A DNA stretch of 64,000 nucleotides from an uncultured Collinsella sp. (GCA_900540095.1 UQEO01000001.1:4649-68648), one strand, 5' to 3'. Counted from the first letter of the stretch, positions 1 to 8,684 are shown. Notes: generated by a model from the sequence alone, not told the origin. Program-made: numbers and translations.

Positions 1-428
1 TTCTCCCCTACCTTGGCCGGCGGCGAGAAGCGAACGTGCGAGCCCTCGTTGCCATCGCCGTCAAGCACGTCGACGATCTCGTATTTCACTACGGCGTCAG
101 CACCCTCGGGCACCGGCGCGCCCGTCATGATGCGGACGGTCTCGCCCGTGCCGACCACGCCCTCAAAGACATGGCCCGCTGCCTCGTGTCCGATAACGTC
201 GAGCGTCACCGGCGTCTCACCAGACGCCTGCGCCAAGTCCGCCGAGCGCACGGCATACCCGTCCATGGCGCTGTTGGCAAACGGTGAAATGTCGATATCG
301 GCCACAGCATCCTCGGCCAAGGGAAAACCGGCGGCCTGCCACACGGGAATCTCGACGAGATCGGTCGGAGCAACGTGCGACAGAACGATCGACTGCGCGT
401 CCTCCAACGGAATGAGTTTCTCTGCCAT
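1..428 (-). CDS. moeA: Molybdopterin molybdotransferase MoeA, N-terminal part (runs off the window)
   Basis: Inserts molybdate into adenylylated molybdopterin in molybdenum-cofactor synthesis in the cytosol. Only the first 142 codons are present; the gene continues beyond the left edge. The conserved block MDGYAVRSAD lies at about residues 55-64, after a leading EDAQ..VL helix and the AGxxLAED-type stretch (AAGFPLAED), and the sequence continues into the RIMTGAPVPEGADAVVKYE block typical of MoeA domain 2. The ATG follows AAGAGG by four bases. It is divergent from the CLC gene at 639. The missing C-terminus means domains 3 and 4 cannot be judged. Confidence 0.9.
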   Translation of the reverse strand, partial: MAEKLIPLEDAQSIVLSHVAPTDLVEIPVWQAAGFPLAEDAVADIDISPFANSAMDGYAVRSADLAQASGETPVTLDVIGHEAAGHVFEGVVGTGETVRIMTGAPVPEGADAVVKYEIVDVLDGDGNEGSHVRFSPPAKVGE

Positions 429-429
429 A

Positions 430-638
430 TGCACCTCTTAATGCCACGGCGCACAACAGGGACGCCGATTCTTTATGCTTGTCTCAGTATAATCCCCCGA
501 CGCATGGCCGCGACTCGACCTGAACCCGCAAATACACCTGTCGGTTGCAGGCCGCGAAACAGAATGGAAACCAACCCACCGGCTCGTCGCGTTTACCGCG
601 TTTTATAATGCTTGCGTTGCAACCTAAAAGAGGAACGT
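430..638. promoter_or_regulatory. Divergent intergenic region between moeA and the CLC gene
   Basis: A TATAAT hexamer at 604-609 sits 29 bases before the ATG of the CLC gene and is a plausible -10, though no good -35 is visible at 17 bp. A second TATAAT is at 484-490. I looked for a fluoride (crcB-type) riboswitch here because of the transporter that follows and did not find its conserved core. Confidence 0.35.
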
Positions 639-2060
639 ATGGCTCATAACGACAAACCCGAAAGCGCAAACGAAGCGCAGGATCATTCCCAGTCGCTCGA
701 CGACGGCGGCTTTTTCTCCCTGAACGACGTCATCATGGCAGGCAGGCAACAGCTCACCCGCTCCGAACATCTCTTGGCTGCCGACACGCGCCGCAACGTC
801 CGCAACCTACTCGCGAGCGCCAAGTTGCTCGTACTCGTCGTCATCGTCTCTCTCGCCATGGGCGTTGCCGCTTGGGCGTTTTTGGCCTCGCTGAATATCG
901 CGACCGATTATCGCGAGCACCACGCGTGGATCTACGCGCTGCTTCCCGTTGTGGGCGTTGCCACCGCATGGGTGTACAAAAACCACGGTCTTGCCGCCAA
1001 ACGCGGCAACAACCTGGTCATCGATTCCGCCCTGGGCACACGCCTCATCCATATGCGCATGGCCGTCCTCACTTTTGTCTGCTCCACGCTCACGCACCTC
1101 ACGGGCGGATCGGCCGGCCGCGAGGGCGCCGCGGTGCAGATTGGTGGCACCATCGCCAGCAACATCTCGAGCCTCGCCCACCTCAAAAAGCATGACCACC
1201 ACGACCTCATGCTCGCCGGCATCTCGTCGGCCTTTGGCGCCGTATTCGGTTCGCCCCTTGCCGGAGCTTTCTTTGGCATGGAGATGTGCTTTATCGGCAA
1301 GATCGACTACACCGCAGGCATCTACTGCCTGGTCGCCTCGTTTACCGGCTACTTTACGTCGCTTGCCTTGGGAACCGAGTACGAGGCGAATGTTATCGCC
1401 AGCGTTCCCAACATGACACCACGGACGGTTGTCATCGTTGTTATCAGCGCCATTATCTTCGGTCTGACGGCACGCCTCTTTGCCTGGTCGGTTCGAACCG
1501 TCAAGAGCCTGTACGGTCGCTTTATCACCAACTATATTGCTCGCGCACTCGTGGGCGCGCTCGTAGTGCTCGCGGCCTACGCGATGCTCGACGCCTGGAA
1601 GTATGCCGGCCTTGCCACCTGGCTCTCGGGTGCCGGGTTCGCCGGTAACACGACCCTTGCCGACGCAGCCATCAAGCTCGTGGTGACGGCGCTCACCCTG
1701 GGCGCCGGCTTCCAAGGAGGCGAGGTCACGCCCCTGTTTGGTATCGGTGCGGCGCTCGGCGGCTGGATCGGTTGCCTCGTCGGAATCGACCCCAGCTTTC
1801 TGGCAGCGCTGGGTATGCTCGGCGTGTTCTGCGCCGGCCTCAACGTGCCCATCACCACCTGCATGATGGCCATCGATCTGTTCCACGGCACGGCCGCCGG
1901 GTTCTTTGTCATCGTGGCCTTTATCAGCTATCTCGTCGGCGGCCACCGCGGCGTGTACTCCGCCCAGCGCATTATCTCACCCAAGCGTCGTTCGCTTATT
2001 GTGGATGAGGGCGGTACGGTAGCGGATGCTATCGAGCGCCACAACGACCTGATAGTGTAG
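639..2060 (+). CDS. CLC-family anion channel/antiporter, possibly of the fluoride (CLC-F) type
   Basis: A 473-aa polytopic membrane protein of the CLC family. The gating-glutamate motif is GGSAGREGAAVQIGG around residues 156-170 (E162), and the later helix-N motif is GGEVTPLFGIGAALG. The canonical GSGIP chloride-filter motif is not present; the equivalent region reads KRGNNLVID. As I recall the family, a GNN or GM-type filter together with GREG and GGEVTP is seen in the CLC-F fluoride/proton antiporter clade, so fluoride export is a reasonable inference, but ordinary chloride transport cannot be excluded. The start was moved to the ATG at 639, preceded by AGAGG; an upstream TTG at 612 is in frame but has no ribosome-binding site. 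The next gene, a lipid kinase, starts 87 bp downstream. Confidence 0.88.
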   Translation: MAHNDKPESANEAQDHSQSLDDGGFFSLNDVIMAGRQQLTRSEHLLAADTRRNVRNLLASAKLLVLVVIVSLAMGVAAWAFLASLNIATDYREHHAWIYALLPVVGVATAWVYKNHGLAAKRGNNLVIDSALGTRLIHMRMAVLTFVCSTLTHLTGGSAGREGAAVQIGGTIASNISSLAHLKKHDHHDLMLAGISSAFGAVFGSPLAGAFFGMEMCFIGKIDYTAGIYCLVASFTGYFTSLALGTEYEANVIASVPNMTPRTVVIVVISAIIFGLTARLFAWSVRTVKSLYGRFITNYIARALVGALVVLAAYAMLDAWKYAGLATWLSGAGFAGNTTLADAAIKLVVTALTLGAGFQGGEVTPLFGIGAALGGWIGCLVGIDPSFLAALGMLGVFCAGLNVPITTCMMAIDLFHGTAAGFFVIVAFISYLVGGHRGVYSAQRIISPKRRSLIVDEGGTVADAIERHNDLIV

Positions 2061-2147
2061 ACGTAAGTATTCGCCGTGCAGCCACAATCGGGGGCAATTC
2101 GACCTGAGCGCGACCGCACCGTCACGTCATACGCCGGGAGTCGCCCC

Positions 2148-3110
2148 ATGCACGTAACTGATTTTGGTCGCACGCTCATCATCGCCAACCCTGCCGCCCA
2201 GTCGGGTGCGGCGCGCGAGGTCGCTGAGCGCCTGCAGCGCTTTTTGGACATGACCGCGCGCGCATCCCAGTTTGACTTGGTGCTGACCGAACGCGCGGGG
2301 CATGCCAAGGAGCTTGCCGCACAGGCCCAGGGCTACCGCACGGTTATCGCACTCGGCGGCGACGGCGTGATCCACGAGGTCGTCAATGGCTTGATGGCGC
2401 AAGAAGAGGCGGTTCGACCGGCGCTTGCCGTCCTGCCCGTAGGCTCCGGCAATGATTTTGCCCAAACACTCGGCATCGACGATTTCTCCGGCAAGGATTT
2501 TGGCGCGCTGCTCACCTGCGAGCTGCAGCATCAGGACATCGGGCGTATTCGCTCGTGGAGCCCTGCAAGCGGCAGCGGCGAGGCCGCCGCTGAGTACTAC
2601 GACCAGACGCTTTCGGTCGGCATCGATGCCGCCATCGGCCTTGGCACCACCGAGCTGCGCAAAAAGACGGGCCTCGCCGGCGCTCCGCTCTACACCCTAT
2701 CGGGACTTGAGCAGTTTGGCCTGCGCTACCGCAACTATCCCATGACGGTCAGCTTTGACGGTGCGCCCGCAGAGCGCGTGCGGGCGATTATTATGGCCAT
2801 CCAGCTGGGGCCCACGTACGGCTCGGGCTATCGCATCTGCCCCGAAGCCGACCCCTGCGACGGCATGCTCGACGTCTGCTACGCCTGCGGCCCCGTCCCC
2901 CGTGCGGTTGCCCTGCCCATGTTTCTTTCGGCCAAGGACGGCCACCATACCAAGCTGCCGCCGGTTCGCATGCGTCGTTGCCGTCATGCCGAGCTCACGT
3001 TCGAGGAGCCCGACTACCCCATCCAAGCCGACGGCGAGCCCGTTGTCGCCTCGCGCATCGAGGTCGACGTCCTCGGTGGAGCCCTCCACGTCTGGCGCCC
3101 CACCCGCTAA
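2148..3110 (+). CDS. Diacylglycerol kinase / sphingosine-kinase-like lipid kinase (DagK/YegS family)
   Basis: A 320-aa protein of the DAGK catalytic superfamily, probably phosphorylating diacylglycerol to recycle it into phospholipid synthesis at the membrane. The N-terminus has the IIANPAAQSG nucleotide-site strand at residues 11-20. The glycine-rich GGDGVIHEVVNG motif is at 70-81, and PVGSGNDFAQTL at about 97-108. The C-terminal half ends with the QADGEPV block typical of the family. The ATG at 2148 has GGGAG seven bases upstream; the reading frame is open further upstream but without a ribosome-binding site. A perfect 27-bp inverted repeat begins eight bases after the stop codon. The precise lipid substrate cannot be read from the sequence. 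Confidence 0.88.
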   Translation: MHVTDFGRTLIIANPAAQSGAAREVAERLQRFLDMTARASQFDLVLTERAGHAKELAAQAQGYRTVIALGGDGVIHEVVNGLMAQEEAVRPALAVLPVGSGNDFAQTLGIDDFSGKDFGALLTCELQHQDIGRIRSWSPASGSGEAAAEYYDQTLSVGIDAAIGLGTTELRKKTGLAGAPLYTLSGLEQFGLRYRNYPMTVSFDGAPAERVRAIIMAIQLGPTYGSGYRICPEADPCDGMLDVCYACGPVPRAVALPMFLSAKDGHHTKLPPVRMRRCRHAELTFEEPDYPIQADGEPVVASRIEVDVLGGALHVWRPTR

Positions 3111-3117
3111 CCCCACC

Positions 3118-3188
3118 TAAGTTGCGGTGAAATGGGGACTGTTTATGCAGCTAAAGCCGCAAAACAGTCCCCATTTCACCGCAACTTA
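3118..3188. repeat. Palindromic intergenic element, TTGCGGTG family, copy 1
   Basis: Two perfect 27-nt arms flank a 17-nt loop. The outer ends read TAAGTTGCGGTGAAAT and its complement. The same terminal sequence recurs at 23940, 24880 and 63941, and the octamer TTGCGGTG also at 28805. The inner arm (GGGGACTGTTT) differs from the other copies while staying paired. It lies between the convergent lipid kinase and ribosome-rescue genes and could act as a two-way terminator. Confidence 0.85.
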
Positions 3189-3197
3189 TTGAGAAGA

Positions 3198-3578
3198 TCA
3201 TTCCTCCCCGCCTGGCTTGCGACGGTTGGCCTTTTTAATCGCGTTGAAGTGCTTGTCGTTGAGCCTGCGCTGGCGCGATCGCTGAGGCACCTTGGTCTTT
3301 ACGCGTCGGCGCGGTGGACGCCCGCGACGCTCAAGCTCTGCCCTCAGCTTACGCAGACAGCAGCTGCGATTCTGAAACTGACTGCGGCTCTCACGCGCCG
3401 TCACGACAATCCCCGTGGGCCCATGCTTCATGCGCACCGCCGAGTCCGTCGTGTTCACGCCCTGTCCACCCGGACCCGTCGCGCGAAACACCTGCACCTC
3501 GCAATCGCGTGCCAGCTCCTCGACCGACATCTCGGCATAGCGTGCATACTCGCGCCATCCCATCTTGTTCTCATCCAT
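3198..3578 (-). CDS. Release-factor-like ribosome-rescue peptidyl-tRNA hydrolase (GGQ protein, ArfB/ICT1-like)
   Basis: A 126-aa protein made of a single release-factor catalytic domain: [16 protein letters not shown] at residues 35-50 holds the GGQ tripeptide (37-39) that hydrolyses peptidyl-tRNA. It lacks the codon-recognition domains of RF1 and RF2. The C-terminal tail is strongly basic ([17 protein letters not shown] and onward), matching the mRNA-channel tail of ArfB-type factors that release stalled ribosomes without a stop codon. The ATG at 3578 follows GGGGAGG by seven bases, so the longer frame beginning at 3644, which would run through a palindrome, was rejected. Confidence 0.85.
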   Translation of the reverse strand: MDENKMGWREYARYAEMSVEELARDCEVQVFRATGPGGQGVNTTDSAVRMKHGPTGIVVTARESRSQFQNRSCCLRKLRAELERRGRPPRRRVKTKVPQRSRQRRLNDKHFNAIKKANRRKPGGEE

Positions 3579-3603
3579 ATCAATACCTCCCCTCATACAA
3601 AAA

Positions 3604-3634
3604 ATGTGACAAAGGGACAGTCCCTTTGTCACAT
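3604..3634. repeat. Perfect 15-bp palindrome with one-base centre
   Basis: Two 15-nt arms, ATGTGACAAAGGGAC and its exact complement, separated by a single A. It sits just upstream of the ribosome-rescue gene and downstream of xpt (minus strand), so it may terminate xpt. The tiny centre makes a normal RNA hairpin loop consume the inner pairs. The sequence style (GGGAC/GTCCC core) resembles the inner part of the TTGCGGTG elements. Confidence 0.8.
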
Positions 3635-3661
3635 CGCATACCAATCGCTTGTGTTGCGCGC

Positions 3662-4240
3662 CTAGGCGAAGGTGATCTCACCGTTCTCGCAGTCCATTTC
3701 GGCGATACGGGCCAGGCTCTCAACGCGGAAGCCGCGCTCGCGGAGCTTATCGCCACCGCCCTGGAAGCCCTTCTCAACGGCGATGCCGATGCCGGCAACC
3801 TCGGCACCCGCGGCCTCGCAGATCTTAATAAGGCCCTCGAGCGCGCAGCCGTTGGCCAAGAAGTCGTCGATAATCAGGACCTTATCGCCCTCGGACAGGA
3901 AGCGCTTGCCAACGATGACCGGGTACTCCTTCTGCTTGGTAAAGGAGTAGATGGTCGTGGCATACTGCTCGCCGTCAAGGTTGATGGACTGGGCCTTCTT
4001 GGCAAAGACCACCGGCACGCCGCCAAAATGCTGAGCTGCGATGCAGGCCATACCAATGCCCGAAGCCTCGATCGTCAGGATCTTGTTGATCTCGACACCC
4101 TCGAACAGACGGGCCCACTCGGCACCCATGTGGTCGAACAGCTCAACGTCGCACTGGTGGTTGAGGAAGGCATCAACCTTAAGGACGTTACCCGCCTTTA
4201 CGATGCCGTCACGGCGAATACGATCCTCAAGCTCCTGCAT
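3662..4240 (-). CDS. xpt: Xanthine phosphoribosyltransferase
   Basis: Converts xanthine plus PRPP to XMP in purine salvage. At 192 aa the length matches Xpt exactly. The PRPP-binding motif [13 protein letters not shown] is at residues 121-133; the N-terminus MQELEDRI and the KKAQSINL segment (81-88) are also typical. The gene lies alone on the minus strand downstream of the MFS gene, with about 160 bp between. A TGGTAGACT extended -10 is visible at 4296-4304. I saw no purine riboswitch upstream, although many xpt genes have one. Confidence 0.93.
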   Translation of the reverse strand: MQELEDRIRRDGIVKAGNVLKVDAFLNHQCDVELFDHMGAEWARLFEGVEINKILTIEASGIGMACIAAQHFGGVPVVFAKKAQSINLDGEQYATTIYSFTKQKEYPVIVGKRFLSEGDKVLIIDDFLANGCALEGLIKICEAAGAEVAGIGIAVEKGFQGGGDKLRERGFRVESLARIAEMDCENGEITFA

Positions 4241-4399
4241 GGCGCAACCCCTTCTCGCGGCAACGATACCGCGCGATTAATAAACGTTGTTCGATAGTCT
4301 ACCACGGACCGACCCCCGCCCGCCCCACAAGCCACATCGCACCATAAAGCTGCAAGACCAGTAGATAAGCCCGATTCGTGGCAAGCCTGCCACCACAAG

Positions 4400-5704
4400 C
4401 TAATGGCGGGCGCGCATCCTCACCAAACGCACCATGGCGAGCGCAAAGCCCACAGCGGCCACAGCCATGAGCACGTAGAACACCGAGCGAAAGCCAAACA
4501 GGAACACATCCGGACGGCCTGCAACAATACTGGTCACAGCCTCGCCCATCGCCACGCTCATCTGCCCATATAGGATATGTGATGCAGCCGTAATGCCCAC
4601 TGCCATACCCGCATAGCGCGCCAAACTGCCCAAGCTGCCTGCAAAACCGAGCGCCTCGCGCGGGGCCGAACCCATATACAGCGAGTTGTTGGGGCTCTGG
4701 AAAATCGACGTGCCGCACGACATAAACGCGGCACAGCACACGATCACAGGGATAGAAGAGTGCTCGTCGAGCGTGCTTACCGCAAAGAGACCGCACACAT
4801 ACACGCCCAGACCGACCGCCGTGGGACCCTCGCAGCCAACACGGTCCGAAACCGTTCCCGAAAGCGGGCCGATAAAGGCATTCACCATCGGCAGCGCCAA
4901 AAACAGCAGGCCCGAAACGTCAGATCCAAACCCATGCGCATCCTGAAAATAGAACGGCAGGATAAACTCGGATGCGCCAATGCCAACGAACACGATGAGC
5001 ATGCAGGCAAGGTTGATGGTAAAGGCCGAATTTGCAAAGCAGCGACGAGCGGCCTCGATCATGGACATGGGACACTCGCCGGCCTCCGGCTTAACATGCG
5101 GCAGCGTATAGAGCCCCACGATAAACGAGATGACGCCAATGGGCAGGTTAATGAGAAAGATGCTCTCCCAGGGAAAGCTTGCCACCAGCATGCCACCGAG
5201 CACGGGGCCACACATCATGCCGAGGGCCACGAAGGTCGCGAGAATACCCATAGCACGACCGCGTTCGCGCGCCGGAAACGACTCGGTGATGATACCCATG
5301 TTGTTGGCCATGGCCGCCGCGCAACCGACGCCCTGAACAATGCGCGCCAGAATAAGAACCTCGAGCGAGGCCGAAAGGCCGCACAGCAGCGAACCGACCG
5401 AAAAGACGATGACGCCCAGCTGGAACACATTCACCTTGCCGCGGACGTCACCCAGACGGCCAAACGGCAACATAGCCACGCATGTCGCAAGCAGATACAC
5501 CGAACTCACCAGCTGAATGCGGTCGAGCCCCACGCCCAGCTCCTTTTGCATCACGGGCAGCGCCACGGTCACGACGGTCGAATCCAGACACACCATAAAC
5601 GTCATGATGAGCACGGTAAACAGAATCGCCCATTTGTTCTTGCCATGGGTGTCGCCCTCTAGAGCAATGTGCTCGCGGCGCAGCTGCTCTGCAGTTTTCT
5701 CCAT
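4400..5704 (-). CDS. MFS transporter, drug-efflux type (DHA2/EmrB-QacA-like)
   Basis: A 434-aa integral membrane protein of the major facilitator superfamily. Visible signatures are LDSTVVTVALPVM in the first helix, GRLGDVRGK in the loop after helix 2 (motif A) and ARIVQGVGCAAAM in helix 4, all as in proton-driven multidrug exporters. The length is short for a 14-helix protein and fits 12 helices. The second in-frame ATG at 5704 was chosen because it sits six bases from GAAAGG, while the first ATG (5710) abuts it. The gene follows metY but is separated from it by a strong terminator. The substrate is unknown. Confidence 0.85.
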   Translation of the reverse strand: MEKTAEQLRREHIALEGDTHGKNKWAILFTVLIMTFMVCLDSTVVTVALPVMQKELGVGLDRIQLVSSVYLLATCVAMLPFGRLGDVRGKVNVFQLGVIVFSVGSLLCGLSASLEVLILARIVQGVGCAAAMANNMGIITESFPARERGRAMGILATFVALGMMCGPVLGGMLVASFPWESIFLINLPIGVISFIVGLYTLPHVKPEAGECPMSMIEAARRCFANSAFTINLACMLIVFVGIGASEFILPFYFQDAHGFGSDVSGLLFLALPMVNAFIGPLSGTVSDRVGCEGPTAVGLGVYVCGLFAVSTLDEHSSIPVIVCCAAFMSCGTSIFQSPNNSLYMGSAPREALGFAGSLGSLARYAGMAVGITAASHILYGQMSVAMGEAVTSIVAGRPDVFLFGFRSVFYVLMAVAAVGFALAMVRLVRMRARH

Positions 5705-5730
5705 ATCCATCCTTTCGAGTGGCCCAACGC

Positions 5731-5777
5731 AAAAAACGGGGCCCCAATCGCCTGCAAACAGTCGCGATTGAGGTCCC
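5731..5777 (-). terminator. Rho-independent terminator of metY
   Basis: On the minus strand a hairpin with arms of about 13 nt (CCTCAATCGC pairing with GCGATTGGGG) is followed by CGTTTTTT. It lies 70 bp after the metY stop and before the MFS start, so the two genes are separate transcription units. Confidence 0.85.
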
Positions 5778-5846
5778 GCCTACGGAATCGGAACGAAAGG
5801 TCGCCGAAGCTTTCTGCCAGCATCGGCTCCTTGTGCGAACGCTAGC

Positions 5847-7130
5847 CTAGCACTGCTCGAGCGCCTGCTCAAGGTCGGCAATCAGATCGGCCGTGTCCTC
5901 GAGGCCGCACGACAGGCGTACCATGTCGGCGGAGATGCCACAGGCGATGAGCTCCTCATCGTTCATCTGGCGATGCGTGGCGTTAGCAGGATGCAGGCAG
6001 CAAGTGCGGGCGTCGGCCACGTGTGTAGCGATCTGGGCGAGCTTGAGGCTCTTCATAAAGGTCTCGGCCGCCGCGCGACCACCGTTAAAGCCAAAGCTCA
6101 CGACGCCGCAGGTACCGTTGGGCATGTACTTCTGAGCCAGGTCATAGTACTTGTCGCCCTCCAGGCCCGGATAGCTCACGAAGCGTACCTTGGGATGGCT
6201 CTGCAGGAACTTGGCGACCGCCAGACCATTCTCACAATGGCGCGGCATGCGCACGTGCAGGCTCTCGAGCGAGCTGTTCAGGAAGAATGCCGCCTGCGGG
6301 TTCTGCATGGGGCCGAGGTCGCGCATAAGCTGCGCAGTGGCCTTGGTAATAAAGGCGCCCTCGCGACCGAACTTCTCGGCATAGGTCACGCCGTGGTAGC
6401 TCTCGTCAGGCGTGGTGAGACCCGGGAACTTGTCCGCATGGGCCATCCAGTCAAACTGGCCGTGATCGACGATCACGCCACCCAGGTAGGCCGCATGGCC
6501 ATCCATGTACTTAGTGGTGGAGTGCGTAACGATATCGGCGCCCCACTCAAAGGGACGGCACATCACGGGCGTCGGGAAGGTGTTGTCGACCATCAGCGGT
6601 ACGCCGTGGTCGTGCGCGGCCTTGGCAAAGCGCTCGATATCGAGTACGGCAAGTGCGGGGTTTGCGATCGTCTCGCCAAAGACGAGCTTGGTGTTGGGCT
6701 GGAAGGCTGCCTCGAGCTCCTCATCGGTGCAGTCGGGGGCAACGAAGGTGCAGGTCAGCCCCATACGGCCCATGGTGTGGGCGAGCAAGTTGTACGTACC
6801 GCCGTAGATGGCAGAGCTTGCGACCACGTGATCGCCAGCACCGGCAACGTTAAAGATCGCAAGGAAGTTCGCAGCCATGCCCGAGCTCGTGAGCATCGCA
6901 GCGGTACCGCCCTCCATCTCACAGATCTTGGCAGCAACCAGATCGCACGTGGTATTCTGCAGACGGCTGTAGAAGTAGCCCGACTCCTCCAGGTCAAACA
7001 GCTTGCCCATATGCTCGGACGTGTCGTACTTCCACGTGGTGGACTGATAGATGGGCACCTGGCGCGGCTCCGCATCGCCCGGGCGATAGCCGCCCTGAAC
7101 ACATGTGGTACCGATAGTCTGCTCACTCAT
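5847..7130 (-). CDS. metY: O-acetylhomoserine sulfhydrylase (aminocarboxypropyltransferase)
   Basis: A PLP enzyme of the Cys/Met metabolism family that makes homocysteine from O-acetylhomoserine and sulfide. At 427 aa it has the usual MetY length. The PLP lysine is in THSTTKYMDGH (K207), the phosphate-binding SSGMAAN is at 82-88, and VDNTFPTPVMCRP (181-193) carries the cofactor aspartate. The C-terminus, LSCGLEDTADLIADLEQAL, is also characteristic. The ATG follows AAGGGAG by six bases. It is divergent from a C_GCAxxG_C_C gene. A cystathionine gamma-synthase role is less likely from the length and motif wording. Confidence 0.92.
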   Translation of the reverse strand: MSEQTIGTTCVQGGYRPGDAEPRQVPIYQSTTWKYDTSEHMGKLFDLEESGYFYSRLQNTTCDLVAAKICEMEGGTAAMLTSSGMAANFLAIFNVAGAGDHVVASSAIYGGTYNLLAHTMGRMGLTCTFVAPDCTDEELEAAFQPNTKLVFGETIANPALAVLDIERFAKAAHDHGVPLMVDNTFPTPVMCRPFEWGADIVTHSTTKYMDGHAAYLGGVIVDHGQFDWMAHADKFPGLTTPDESYHGVTYAEKFGREGAFITKATAQLMRDLGPMQNPQAAFFLNSSLESLHVRMPRHCENGLAVAKFLQSHPKVRFVSYPGLEGDKYYDLAQKYMPNGTCGVVSFGFNGGRAAAETFMKSLKLAQIATHVADARTCCLHPANATHRQMNDEELIACGISADMVRLSCGLEDTADLIADLEQALEQC

Positions 7131-7360
7131 ATCTTGCTCCCTTGCCTGGGTTACGTTTTGTTCGATTCACGATACCGCTACCCTGCACCCCTCTCAACCC
7201 ATCCCGCCGATAGGTTATGGGACAAATTGATCAGGGGTATTTATCTCAAGCCTTGGGCATTTGCTCGATAGATAAAAATGAGGCATCCATGAAGCTCTCG
7301 ATGATTACACGCACCGTCGCGGGTACCATAGGCGGGTACACCGTGACCAAGGAGACAACG

Positions 7361-7807
7361 ATGAAGCAAATCGATACGGCCCAGCTCGACATCACCGCCT
7401 GTCAGGCTCAAGCTGCCGAATACCACGCCCGTGGCTTTAACTGCGCGCAGGCCGTCGCCTGCACGCTCGCACCTGCCGTCGGACTCGACCCCCAGGTCGC
7501 CTTTATCCTCACCGAGGGCTTTGGCGCCGGCATGGGCGGCATGACCGAAACCTGCGGCGCCATCTCGGGCGCCGTGGCCATCATGGGTTTTGTAATGAGC
7601 GACGGCATGGAAAACCCCAAGACTAAGGGCCAGACCTACAAGCTGTCGCGCGAAATCGCCAAGCGTTTTAAAACGAAGAACACAACGACCGTCTGCGGCA
7701 CGCTCAAGGGCGTCGGATCGGATAAGGGTCCGCTCCGCAGCTGCCCTGGTTGCATCGACGATGCCGTCGAGATCGCCTGCGATGTGCTAAAGCAGCTCGC
7801 CGAGTAA
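7361..7807 (+). CDS. C_GCAxxG_C_C family redox-type protein
   Basis: A 148-aa protein with the cysteine pattern that names the family: FNCAQAV (C28), ACT (C34), TETCGAISGA (C65), VCG (C112) and CPGC (C128, C131). Members are common in anaerobes and are thought to bind a metal or take part in electron transfer; no reaction is established. The ATG at 7361 has AAGGAG six bases upstream. An in-frame ATG at 7289 with GAGG five bases upstream would add 24 residues and cannot be excluded. It is divergent from metY, a sulfur-assimilation gene, which is only suggestive. Confidence 0.85.
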   Translation: MKQIDTAQLDITACQAQAAEYHARGFNCAQAVACTLAPAVGLDPQVAFILTEGFGAGMGGMTETCGAISGAVAIMGFVMSDGMENPKTKGQTYKLSREIAKRFKTKNTTTVCGTLKGVGSDKGPLRSCPGCIDDAVEIACDVLKQLAE

Positions 7808-7893
7808 ACGGCAGCAACAGAAAACGACGGCCCGCGCGCCTGGGGGCCCTATGACGAGTTGGGATCCATCCAAAAGCACGCCGGCCGTCGCCG
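7808..7893. terminator. Possible two-way terminator between convergent genes
   Basis: GACGGCC at about 7835 and GGCCGTC at about 7883 can pair across a roughly 40-nt loop. The pairing is short and there is no clear T-run, so this is a weak call. Confidence 0.3.
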
Positions 7894-8532
7894 TTAGAAC
7901 TCGGCAAATTCGGGAGCGCCGACCTCGATCTCCTCGCGCCCCGCCATAAGCTCGCGCATCTTGGCGCAAAACGACTCCTGCTCCCCTGCCTTAAACACCA
8001 AGTGAAGTGTCACGGTATCCGCGTAATCGGTATCCGAAACCTTGGCACCCGAATCCTGGGCCAAGCGAAGCACCTGCTCATACTGCGGATAGGCCACATG
8101 CACGTCAACCGGCACGACACTCGTCATCTCGACGATCTGCCCGGACTCCTGAGCCGAGGCCACCGCCGCCTGCGTCGCCGCGGTATAGGCGCGCACCAAG
8201 CCACCAGGACCCAACAGCGTGCCACCAAAATAGCGCGTCACCACGCAGCAAACATTTTTGAGCCCCGCACCGCGCAGCACCTCGAGCGTCGGCATACCAC
8301 TCGTGCGGCTCGGCTCACCATCATCGCTCTGGCGCTCGCGCCCATCGACCAAAATCCACGCGGGAACATTGTGTCGAGCGTCGTAATGACGCTTGCGAAC
8401 CATCTCGATAAAGGCATTCGCCTCATCCTCGGACTCAATATGGACCAGCTGGGCAATAAACCGGCTCTTGCGGTCCACAAACTCGCCCGAAGCCTCAATA
8501 TTCGATTGCAGAGTAAAATAGCTGTCCAACAA
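7894..8532 (-). CDS. YigZ/IMPACT family protein
   Basis: A 212-aa protein with an N-terminal UPF0029/Impact domain (about residues 15-125) and a C-terminal DUF1949 ferredoxin-like domain. The Impact signature is seen in KSRFIAQL, DDGEPSRTSG, VVTRYFGGTLLGPGGLVRAY. Relatives in E. coli (YigZ) and yeast (Yih1) are linked to translation control, but the bacterial role is not settled. No ATG is available: two consecutive TTG codons at 8532 and 8529 follow GAGGGG, and the upstream one is used here. The next feature in the direction of its promoter is a long palindrome at 8685. Confidence 0.86.
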   Translation of the reverse strand: MLDSYFTLQSNIEASGEFVDRKSRFIAQLVHIESEDEANAFIEMVRKRHYDARHNVPAWILVDGRERQSDDGEPSRTSGMPTLEVLRGAGLKNVCCVVTRYFGGTLLGPGGLVRAYTAATQAAVASAQESGQIVEMTSVVPVDVHVAYPQYEQVLRLAQDSGAKVSDTDYADTVTLHLVFKAGEQESFCAKMRELMAGREEIEVGAPEFAEF

Positions 8533-8684
8533 AGCCCCTCAAACACAAGCAAAGCAACAAACAGCCTCAATAATACGGCAAAGGCCGTACCGATAATCCC
8601 GGTAAATAGAACGGCAACGCCAATGACCAGGCAAAAACAGCGAGATGCCAAGAACGGAACCGCCGATGATTCCGTCAACGAAAG

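Noticed and set aside
450..638. Fluoride riboswitch upstream of the CLC gene
   Set aside because: The conserved crcB-motif core was looked for and not found.
807..1946. Minus-strand ORF opposite the CLC gene
   Set aside because: Shadow frame rich in Gly, Asp, His, Arg; the CLC motifs are on the plus strand.
4241..4399. Purine riboswitch upstream of xpt
   Set aside because: No conserved three-way junction sequence was seen.
8238..8678. Minus-strand ORF with two hydrophobic stretches overlapping the yigZ start
   Set aside because: The hydrophobic part (VIGVAVLFTGIIGTAFAVLL) is striking, but there is no ribosome-binding site or ATG, and most of the frame lies inside yigZ.
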